Made by a program: the position numbers and the translations under genes | NCBI GenBank assembly: GCA_036936605.1 | Contig: JAUPFV010000001.1 | Coordinates: forward strand, 166,432,643 to 166,496,642 | Reading direction: 5' to 3' | DNA: 64,000 bases | Origin: Limnanthes douglasii subsp. nivea | Lineage: Eukaryota > Streptophyta > Magnoliopsida > Brassicales > Limnanthaceae | In this document: positions 56,401 to 64,000 of the stretch, one piece after another | Layout of the letters: each line of letters opens with the position of its first letter | Position numbering within the stretch: the stretch's first letter is position 1 | Notes under the pieces: model-generated | Told to the model about the DNA's origin: nothing | Seen by the model: only the letters and a program-made list of their open reading frames with translations | Databases searched by the model: none

Positions 56401-57408
56401 ATGAATGATCTCAATAATAGTGAAGAGTATCCTGCTCTTCCCTCTGGAAACAGCAAGGAGGAACCCAAAAGCAAAAAGTCTTACGCTGAAGTTATGTCTC
56501 CGGTGTGTGTTTATGGTCAAAATACAAGAAATGTGTCGAAGCCAGAATTTGTGAAATGTGTGGCTGATCATAATGTTGTGCAATTTGATAAAGAAACAAA
56601 AGATCTGCTCTTAAAGCAGTCCAAATCCACGCTCATTGGAAAGTTTAGCCAGGGTATACCCAAACGTATCGCTTTTCAAACATTCATCGATGCCTTTAAA
56701 TTCAAAGGTGAGTACTCTTATGTGACATTGGACTCTAGACAGATTTTGGTTGAGTTTTCTCTAATGGAAGATGTGTCAAAATTCTGGTCTAAGTCGTTTT
56801 GGAATGTGGAGGGGAAGCTGATGAGGGTTCTAAAGTGGACTCCTGATCTTGGCAAGAATAAAGAAAGTCCTATAGTATTGATGTGGGCTCGTTTTGAAAA
56901 CATGCCTGAATATCTATACAACGAGTGGATCGTTGGGGATATTGCGGCCTCTTTAGGCATGGTTTATAAAACCTTTGTTCCTAAGTGTAATCGTGTGAAA
57001 GCTGTGGCTGCCTATGCTCTTTTGGAAGTTGATGTATCATGTTTGCTTAAAAGAAAGGTCTGGGTTGGGTTTGGTGAGAAGGAGGGGTGCTGGATTGGTG
57101 TGAGTTATAGGAACGCTCCTGATTACTGCTTTAATTGTTCTCATTTGGGTCATAAAGCAGATGATTGTAAAAAGAATGTTGCTAAAATTGAAGAAAGGAA
57201 AAATGAAGAAAAGCTTAATGAAGCCAACCAAAATTCTGATAACATTACTAAGAAGGATGTTCAATCTGTTAACATTAGTATATTGGATACATCTGTTAAG
57301 GAACAACCCTTTATAAAGGTTTACAAAAGAAGGCTAAAGTCGATTATAACTCTTAAGGATAATACTACTCCTTGTAGTCCTTCTTTTATTGATTCTTCTG
57401 CTAAATAG
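56401..57408 (+). CDS. LINE ORF1 protein (DUF4283 and CCHC zinc knuckle)
   Basis: An intact frame of 335 codons. I choose ATG 56,401 (MNDLNNSEEYPALPSGN) because no earlier ATG lies in frame. A charged N-terminus is followed by a DUF4283-like domain: KSTLIGKFSQGIPKR, FIDAFKFKGEYSYVTLDSRQ, SKFWSKSFWNVEGKLMRVLK, then PIVLMWARFENMPEYLYNEW. The CCHC knuckle CFNCSHLGHKADDC (about residues 246-259) fits CX2CX4HX4C exactly. The tail is Lys/Glu/Asn-rich. ORF1 proteins bind LINE RNA in a ribonucleoprotein. No stop or shift is seen, in contrast to the related ORF1 at 36.7 kb. Confidence 0.88.
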   Translation: MNDLNNSEEYPALPSGNSKEEPKSKKSYAEVMSPVCVYGQNTRNVSKPEFVKCVADHNVVQFDKETKDLLLKQSKSTLIGKFSQGIPKRIAFQTFIDAFKFKGEYSYVTLDSRQILVEFSLMEDVSKFWSKSFWNVEGKLMRVLKWTPDLGKNKESPIVLMWARFENMPEYLYNEWIVGDIAASLGMVYKTFVPKCNRVKAVAAYALLEVDVSCLLKRKVWVGFGEKEGCWIGVSYRNAPDYCFNCSHLGHKADDCKKNVAKIEERKNEEKLNEANQNSDNITKKDVQSVNISILDTSVKEQPFIKVYKRRLKSIITLKDNTTPCSPSFIDSSAK

Positions 57409-57678
57409 CCTGACATTATTGGGGCTCTTCAAGACTTGGACCAGGACATGTCTGTATGTCAGGATGCCAAACAGGATGTCAAGTAGGATGCTCCTCAAGA
57501 GAAGAACTTGGGCAGCTACAACCCTTCTCCAAAGGCTAGCTCATCTGATCAGGATTTCAATGCTATTATTAACAGGAAGATCATATCTGCAAGTAAAAAC
57601 AGTAAAGTCAAAAGATTGTCTATTAACTCTCTTCGCAAAAGAGAGAAATCCATAATTAAATCTTTTTCGGAATAATAA

Positions 57679-60671
57679 AGTTTCTATGCTGGAATGCTCG
57701 CGGTGTGAATAACAATCCTACGTTGGCCAGACTTAATCACATAATCAGTAATGACAATGCCAAATTTATTGCTATACAGGAGCCTATGGCCAGGTTTGAT
57801 AAGATTGATCTTATTGCTCGAAGGTTAGGATATCCTAATTTTGCTTCTAATATTTCTAACAAAGTATGGATGTTTTGGGCTGTTGATGTTAATATTTCTG
57901 TTATCCTTAGTCATGAGCAATTTCTTCATGTGGAAATCAACTATAATAATTTTTCTGGTTTATTCACTGCTGTTTATGCTAAGAATCAGAGAGCTCATCG
58001 TAGACTTCTATGGAGTAAGTTGAGTCAATTTAATAGTCAGGATAAATATTGGATAAATGCAGGGGATTTTAATACTATTACCTGTCCTGAAGATCAGCTA
58101 TGTTGTGCATCTTTTGATAATGGTAGTGTGGAGGACTTTAATGACTGCATCAGGCAGTGTAGTCTTGAGAATCCTGGCTTCAGTGGCTCGAGGTATACCT
58201 GGAGTAACAACAAAGTTTGGAAAAGGTTAGACAGGGTATTAGTTAATCTAAAGTTGTCTTCTAATTGGAATATTCAGGTTTGCCACATGGTCAGAACTTG
58301 CTCTGACCATGCCCCTCTTCTTATTTCTATCTCTAACTTTCAAAACATATGTTATAGTAATAATAGAGGTTGTTTTAAGTTCCTAAATGTTTGGGCTAAC
58401 CATTCTGATTTCTTAAGTGATGTGAAGCAGAATTGGGATAAAAGATGCAATGGTGATCCTAATGTTCTATTCTGGTATAAGCTTAAGCGTCTAAGGAAAT
58501 ATCTTAAAGACTGGAACTCTACTATATTTGGTAACATTTTCAATAAAGTTAAATATTCTACTATTGATGTTAATATTTGTGAATTGGCTCATCAGCAGGC
58601 TAATAATAATATAACTAAGTTTAAGTTGGCTAAAACTAATAGTTTATTAATCAATGCTCTTAAAAGTGAGGAGTGTTACTGGCGTCAGAAATGTTATAAT
58701 ACATGGTTAAATGAGAGTGATGGTAACACTAAGTTATATCACAATTATGTGGCTAAGAAGAAAAAGAAGAATACTATCATTGGTGTTAAAGATGAGGGCA
58801 TATGGCTTACTGATCAGGATAAAATTGTGAATTCTGTTGAGTTATATTTTAAGCATATTCTCTCTAGTAACTACAATAGTTATAATACTGATATGTCTCA
58901 GGATTCAATTCTTAACAATATTCCTAAGCTCATTATGGACAGGGATAATGAAGCTATTCTTAAGCAGACTAGCAAGGATGAAGTGTGGTCCATTGTTATG
59001 GGGATGAAGAATGATAGTGCCCCAGGCACTGATGGTTTCAACTGTTTCTTTCTTAAGTGTTGTTGGGATATTATTAGCAGTGATCTTTGTAATGCTTTAA
59101 ATGCTTATCTAAGGGGTGCTAGTATCCCTAGTGGTGTTTTTGCCACTGGGATTTGTCTCATCCCTAAAGGCCCTAACCCTATGTCTTGGAATAACTACAG
59201 GCCAATAAGCTTGTGCACTATCTTCAACAGGCTTATATCTGGTCTTATCAATAAGAGACTCTCTTACATTCTTCCTAGCATTGTCTCTAGAGGTCAAAGT
59301 GCATTTGTTAAGGACAGAATCATTCATGACAATGTTCTTATTGCTAAGGAAATGCTCCATAATATAAAAAGGAAACCTTCTAAAGGAAATATTATTTTGC
59401 AGTTAGATATGACAAAGGCATTTGACAGAATGTCTCATGCCTTTGTCATTAATACTCTCAAAAGATTTGGCTTTTCTGAAAATGTTTTCTCCCTAATTAA
59501 TATGCTTATATCTAATGTTATGGTTTCGGTCCTGATTAATGGTGCTAGTATTGGTTATTTTCCTCAGAAGAATGGGTTAAGACAAGGAGACCCTTTGTCC
59601 CCTTGTCTTTTTATTCTGGCTGAGGAAGCTCTTCTTAGAGGCATGTCTAACCTTTATAACACTAACTCTAGTATGAAATTTTACTTAAAGTCAGATTTTA
59701 CCTTGCCTTGTTTAGCTTTTGCAGATGACATTATCATCTTCTCAAATAGCACTCCCTCCTCCATTAGTTGCCTGAGCAATATGCTTGATAAATATCAATT
59801 TGAATCTGGTCAATTGATAAATAAAGACAAGACGAAGCTGTTTACCTCGACTATTTGCAAAAGTGAAAACATTACCAGAATTAAAAATGCTACTGGCTTC
59901 AATGTGGAGCAGGCTCCCTTTACCTACTTGGGGATCACTATTGCTGCAAATAATAAAGGGAAGCATTATCTTCCTCTTCTCAATAAAATTTATAACAAAA
60001 TATATTTATGGGATATGAAGAATCTTTCTTTTGGGGGCAGATTATCCCTTATAAAGAATGTGATTTATCCTATTATCTATTTTTGGATGCAAAGCTGTCT
60101 GCTTCCTAAGAATATTATTTCAAAAATTGAGCATTGTTTTAGCAGATTTCTTTGGAGATCTAAGTATAATGAGAAAGCTATCCATTGGTCTAATTGGAGT
60201 GGGCTTTGTAGGCCTTTTGATGAAGGAGGGTTGAATGTCAAACTTTTGTCTGACATTCAGCTTGCTTTCTCTTATAAGCTTTGGTATCATTTTAGGCAGA
60301 AAAGCTCTCTCTGGTCTGATTTTATGCATGCTACTTATTGTAGCTATGGGCATCCTCTAAATATTAAGTGTAATGTTTCTTATTCAATAATTTGGAAGAG
60401 GCTGTGTGCTATTAAGGGTAAGGCAGATCAATATATTAGTTGGAGTCTTGGCAATGGGGACATAGATTTCTGGAAAGACTCGTGGATACTCAAGACTCCT
60501 ATTGCTAATAATTTCAGTTCTAATGCTTGTTTTCTTCCTGTTAAGGTAAATTCTTTTTGGAAGGGGGGTGCTTGGGATATTGCTACTCTCAGTACTTTCC
60601 TCCCTATTGAGTATCTTAATCTTATTTCCACTGCTAAAATATCCTATGGTGTTAGTGACAAAATTGAATGA
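57679..60671 (+). CDS. LINE ORF2: endonuclease and reverse transcriptase
   Basis: A continuous frame of about 990 residues, ended by TGA at 60,669. It begins KFLCWNARGVNNN, the usual start of LINE endonucleases, but the expected ATG reads ATA (57,676), so the true start is unclear. Residues below are counted from 57,705. Endonuclease: IAIQEPMARF, NAGDFNTI (GDF near 120), SRYTWSN, RLDRVLVN and CSDHAPL (199-205). RT: LIPKGPNPMSWNNYRPISLC, QLDMTKAFDRMSH, GLRQGDPLSPCLF and LAFADDIIIF (FADD at 672-675), with YLGITIAANNK, SFGGRLSLIKNV and CFSRFLWRSKYN after it. All catalytic boxes are intact. ORF2 nicks target DNA and primes cDNA synthesis there. Stops beyond 60,669 remove the C-terminal part, so this copy is damaged. 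Confidence 0.88.
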
Positions 60672-61265
60672 AACTTATCTAGGGATAAAATTTTCAGTAC
60701 TAAGATTACTTGGGATAGTATTAGATCTAGTTATACTAAGCAATCTATTTTTAAGAAAGTTTGGCATCATTTCATTCCTAGCAAATTTTCATTTCTCTGT
60801 TGGAAACTTTAAAAAAACTATGCTCCTATTGACAATATTCTTACTAAAAAGCACATGATGATTGTGTCTAAGTGTCAGTTTTGCTGTAATTGTGAGGACA
60901 AGTATCATCTATTCATAAGTTGAAATTTTGCATGGTCTCTTTGGAATTATTTTGGTATAATGTTCAGAGTCCCTGTGAGACGGTTCATGTCTCTCAGTCA
61001 TATGCTACATTGTTGGTTTTGGTCTTCTGGTTGTGTTTTTCATATTACTCATGTTGTGCCTCAAGTTATTTTATGGGCTATTTGGGTCAACCGAAACCAT
61101 CACAAATTTGATAAACCTTATGATAACTTTGAGGGTGCTGTTACTAAGATTAAAAAAGTGATTCTAGGTATTGACTCTAAACTAAAAGCTAAGCATTGGT
61201 CTGGGGTTACTGATGCAGGGGCTTACTTAGGAGGTCTTTCTATTGGAAGGATGAAAGTAAAGTAG
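60672..61265 (+). pseudogene. LINE ORF2 zinc-finger region, with stops
   Basis: Same frame as ORF2 after the TGA. ITWDSIRSSYTKQSIFKKVW, then KYHLFIS and CQFCCNCEDKYH (zinc-finger-like), with further in-frame stops near 60,812 and 60,922. Then RVPVRRFMSLSHMLHCWFW and WAIWVNRNHHKF, ending in TAG at 61,263. Confidence 0.75.
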
Positions 61266-61287
61266 CTGAAATGGGTGCCTCTGTGCG

Positions 61288-61770
61288 TTGGGGAAGCTTC
61301 TGGTGGTTCGTGACAGTCAGGGCGCCATTGTTGTTGGAGCTGGTTTTCTGTTTGGAAAACTGAGTCCCGTGCAAGCAGAAAGTAAAGCTTTGTTAGAACC
61401 TCTCCTTCTTTGTAAAAGAAATGGTTGGAATAAAGTTGATATGGAATCAGACTGTCTTACCTTGGTCAATAATGTGGTCTCTGGAGATATTTCGAATGGA
61501 TGCTCGATCGCTTCTATTTGACGAAATCTGGTTCCTTCTGCTATGTCTTTTTGTCACATTTCTCGTACCCAAAATGCAGCTGCAGATTGGGTCGCGAAAT
61601 GGGTCTTGAAGGATAAATCGAGCTGTTCTTTCACTAATGTCGATGTTCCTGCACCTTTGCTCGCCATTATCACTCTGGAAAGCTTGGGTTTAGGTTATAT
61701 CAACCCGTCGATGTTCCTGCACCTTTGCTCGTCATTATCACTCTGGAAAGCTTGGGTTTAGGTTATATCG
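61288..61770 (+). pseudogene. LINE ORF2 RNase H domain
   Basis: Shifted by one base relative to the upstream frame. VRDSQGAIVVGAGFLFGKLS, QAESKALLEPLLLCKRN (Glu), VDMESDCLTLVNNV (Asp), a stop at 61,521, then AMSFCHISRTQNAAADWVAK (last Asp). It matches plant RVT_3 RNase H and the RNase H of the LINE at 40.8-41.3 kb. The end is distorted by a 68-bp duplication. Confidence 0.78.
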
Positions 61771-61775
61771 ACCCG
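61640..61775. repeat. 68-bp tandem duplication at end of LINE ORF2
   Basis: TCGATGTTCCTGCACCTTTG begins at 61,640 and 61,708. The two units differ at very few positions. 68 is not a multiple of three, so the C-terminal frame changes. Confidence 0.88.
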
Positions 61776-62565
61776 GGTTAGGGTTTCTCTTCTTCCTATA
61801 GGGAAAGGGTATCTGAGTAAGCGTTGGGTGGTCAGAAATTTTGTGATTTGAAGATGTCGGGTGGTGGTTTGTTGCTGAGATAGGTGATTTAGGGTTTACT
61901 TGGACTTTCTGATCCTCAGTGCACTTCACCCAGTTCTAGCTTTTCTCCTCAATACTGAAAAGAAAAGGTCGTGAAGGCGGCGTCAACCGAGTGTATCAAA
62001 AGATCCCAGGTGGTGTTTATCGATGGTGGTGGCGATTCTGTGTCTGTTTTTTGAGAGAGAAAGAGCTTTCGTCCGGTTTGTTATTTGCTGTTGATTCAAT
62101 TGGGCGGTAGCTCGGATTCGTGGTCTAGGGTCTGTTTTTGTTGGCTAGCTGGCTCAAGGGGTTTGCAGATTCGTTTTCCGGATCGGTTCAGTCATGTGCT
62201 GATGTTCGATTTGCGGTTAAAGAGGGTATATGCAGCTGAGTTTCTGGGCAGGAAGAGAAGCTGAAGGCGCATGGATTTTTTTCTTTGGCTGGGTTTGGAT
62301 AATGGAGGTGTTTGTCTCCTTCAAAGCTGGGTTTGTGGACATGAAGAGAAGATGAACGCGCACATGGATTTCTTATTTGGCTCGATTTGGATAATGGAGG
62401 CGATTGTCTTCTTAAAAGGTGGGATTTTGGTTTAATGGAGGGTTTTGAGCAAAGGAGGCTAGAGAGGTAAGGATGCGGCTGCTGGTTAGGGTTTCGTCAG
62501 AGTGAGAAGTGAAGGGGAAAAATTGGGTTTGTTTTGATTTTGTCTTTATCAATTGTTATCAAATT
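61776..62565 (+). other. LINE 3' UTR with a ~91-bp repeat
   Basis: GC-richer, no coding frame. GAAGAGAAG(C/A)TGAA at 62,252 and 62,343 starts a diverged direct repeat that includes GGTTTGGATAATGGAGG-like text. It is presumed 3' UTR because RNase H lies directly upstream and the candidate target duplication follows. Confidence 0.5.
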
Positions 62566-62623
62566 AAATTAAATGAGTAAATGGTGGCGATTACCTTTCT
62601 AATTGACCCACCAGATAACAATT
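62551..62623. repeat. 11-bp inverted repeat at LINE end
   Basis: CAATTGTTATC (62,551-62,561) and GATAACAATTG (62,613-62,623) are perfect inverted copies. They span the proposed LINE end and could be chance or a hairpin. Confidence 0.6.
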
Positions 62624-62639
62624 GTTTTTTATATATTTA

Positions 62640-62810
62640 AAAGAGCCTTCTTTGTATAAAAGGCTAGAAGAAGGTAACACAGATATTTTACAGAAAAATC
62701 ATCAAAGTGGGGAAAGAAGGTAACAGATATATTCAAGCTCTATTCTAGGCTAGAAGAAGGTAACACAGATATAAAAGGCTAGAAGAAGGTAACACAAATA
62801 TTTTTCGACG
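62640..62810. repeat. Short repeats, AAGGCTAGAAGAAGGTAACA
   Basis: The text AAGGCTAGAAGAAGGTAACACAGATAT, in whole or in part, occurs about four times (62,659, about 62,725, 62,749 and 62,776) with variable spacing. No coding region. Confidence 0.75.
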
Positions 62811-62814
62811 TAGA

Positions 62815-63140
62815 TCCACGTACAACTAGGTGTCTTGGAACACCAGACGCACGCGTGCGTGTATCTCCTATTTCAACGCACCGAATCGTGTGTGGATTTA
62901 CTAGATCCAGAGGTGTTGAATGTGCAAAATTACGGACGAATGCGTGCATGGATTTGCATAATTCAGGCACATAAATGTGTGGATATGCCTCTTTTAGAAT
63001 TTTGTTCTCCTTTATATTATGTAAATTTTCTGATATAATGCTATTTCAGGCAATTAAATATATTTGTTAGATTGTTTGAAACTATTTAAGTATTTTTTGA
63101 ATGTTCGATTAAAATTGTGATGAATGCTTTGTGTACGATT
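62815..63140. other. No gene recognised
   Basis: Mixed-composition DNA between the short repeats and the MULE transposase fragment. No supportable frame. Confidence 0.4.
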
Positions 63141-63950
63141 GCATGATACCACTTCGTAGACGCTCACTTAGGCAGTCGGATAACGAAACATGCAATGAAA
63201 TGCAGTCGGGTGAATCCTCGCGCAACGCATGAGTGCACCGGCCAAAACTTTCCCCTTATGGTCGTGTAGATATTAAGAAATATTTCTCCATAAATGCCTA
63301 TCAATTGTTTCATGACATAATTGATAGCCATCGGATAAAAAACGTAGACGTGGTGTAACTCGGTAAGATTTCTGGTATAATCTTCAAGCATCTTCGAATG
63401 GATAACTGCTTCATAATATTTGAGAAACTAATCGGTCATGTCAAGCTTTGGGTAAAACTTTTTTAGCGTACGAGAAAATGTTCTTGTTTATATGTCAAGT
63501 GCATAGCATATGAGTTACATCTGTAAATACGTCCTCGATAACATGCATGGATTCTAACTCCCTATTGGTTACGATAATATTAGGCAATGCGCACATATTA
63601 TTCGTCATCAAGCTCCTTAGAACAGTCAATGCCTATGTGTAGTTTGTTTGCTTCTCGGAGCTCAAAAAAACAAAACCGAAAAGCAATACAAAAGATCTTT
63701 TTCGTCGATGTTTGGCCAGATATTTCTAGTAATGGCATCTTATACTTGTAGTTATGTACGTACTATCCATTATGAGAACTTGAAGAAATGTGCACAAAAA
63801 TTCGATGCTTGTAGGATGCGCAAAAACAATTTAGGATCTCGTCCGTTGTATCATTTGTTCGCTCTCAAACGAAGTGCTTGTGTTGTTTTAACTTATGGAA
63901 CAAGCATTGTATTTGGGTTTCACCCGCTTTATGGTTTTCTTATCTTCAAA
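63140..63950 (-). pseudogene. MULE/FAR1-type transposase fragment
   Basis: Minus strand, from high to low coordinate: MDSTYVHNYKYKMPLLEISG (63,770 down), the first catalytic Asp region of MULE transposases; then FFELREANKL; then IVTNRELESMHVIEDVFTDV followed by THMLCT and HINKNIFSYAKKVLPKA (63,570-63,440). The family motif is TDRE; here it reads TNRE, so a key Asp is lost. Near 63,230 THALREDSPDCISLHVS-like text matches the ESAHxxLK region. Multiple stops are present. It belongs to the same broad family as the FAR1-OTU relic at 11.2 kb, but no direct overlap allows comparison. Confidence 0.7.
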
Positions 63951-63955
63951 CCATG

Positions 63956-63968
63956 GTATATGTATATG

Positions 63969-63999
<31 letters not shown>

Positions 64000-64000
64000 A
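63956..64000. repeat. TATATG/TA microsatellite
   Basis: Runs of GTATAT then pure TA repeats to the window edge. Confidence 0.95.

Larger units (their letters stand above)
55986..62565 (+). mobile_element. Near-complete L1-type LINE
   Basis: 5' UTR with repeats, ORF1 (intact), ORF2 (long open frame for endonuclease and RT, then stops before RNase H) and a 3' UTR of about 800 bp. A candidate target duplication AAATTAAATG(T/A)GTA at 55,972-55,985 and 62,566-62,579 (13 of 14 identical) would delimit it. The sequence is AT-rich, so this is only moderately safe. There is no clear poly(A). Its proteins resemble those of the decayed LINE at 36.6-41.6 kb. Confidence 0.85.

Noticed and set aside
57841..58023. 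Separate 60-residue ORF inside LINE ORF2
   Set aside because: Out-of-frame shadow of the endonuclease coding region.
62551..62623. Small MITE
   Set aside because: Inverted repeat of only 11 bp, and no target duplication flanks it.

Overview
This is nuclear DNA from a higher plant, most likely a eudicot. The evidence is the AT-rich composition, plant-type LTR retrotransposons (Ty3/gypsy Tat-like and Ty1/copia), plant L1-type LINEs, Mutator-like elements (MULEs) carrying FAR1, OTU and plant-mobile-domain (PMD) coding regions, and a relic of an LRR receptor-like protein. I cannot name the species. I see no intact host protein-coding gene. The window is a transposon graveyard with nested insertions, plus one small non-coding RNA locus that looks real.

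Layout. 1-3.8 kb: diverged ~1.1-1.2 kb repeat units, each containing blocks of an 82-bp tandem repeat. 5.9-9.6 kb: decayed Tat-like gypsy element, minus strand. 10.6-16.2 kb: a GC-richer MULE-like segment with a FAR1-OTU pseudogene (plus), a PMD pseudogene (minus) and blocks of a CCGGCGGTTGA-type palindromic motif. 16.2-29.7 kb: a copia element (minus) split by a 10,120-bp Tat-like gypsy element at 18,682-28,801, whose two 358-bp LTRs and probable 5-bp target-site duplication can be delimited. That gypsy element carries an extra ORF in antisense downstream of pol, with its own TATA box.

30.0-30.3 kb: promoter-like motifs and the 3' half of a box C/D snoRNA. 32.3-33.35 kb: LINE fragment (minus), broken by the LTR of a plus-strand gypsy element (33.35-36.0 kb), which is itself cut by an end fragment of the same MULE-like family (36.0-36.4 kb). 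36.6-41.6 kb: decayed LINE. 42.26-42.62 kb: two tandem box C/D snoRNA candidates with antisense elements to adjacent stretches of 25S rRNA. 43.1-43.85 kb: LRR receptor-like protein relic. 44.3-44.7 kb: tandem repeat split by a tRNA-derived SINE. 45.1-47.3 kb: copia fragment (minus), broken by a second member of the Tat family (47.3-53.37 kb), which keeps the antisense ORF but has lost its archaeal-type RNase H region. 55.34-55.86 kb: hAT-type MITE with a perfect 8-bp duplication. 56-62.6 kb: nearly complete LINE with intact ORF1 and a long ORF2. 63.1-63.95 kb: MULE transposase fragment (minus). The window ends in a TA-rich microsatellite.

The genes do not form a pathway; almost all are parts of mobile elements. 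The points of biological interest are the conserved antisense ORF of the Tat family, the tandem snoRNA locus and its diverged copy, and the FAR1-OTU/PMD segment with its repeated palindromes. All homology calls are from memory of family motifs; no database search was possible.
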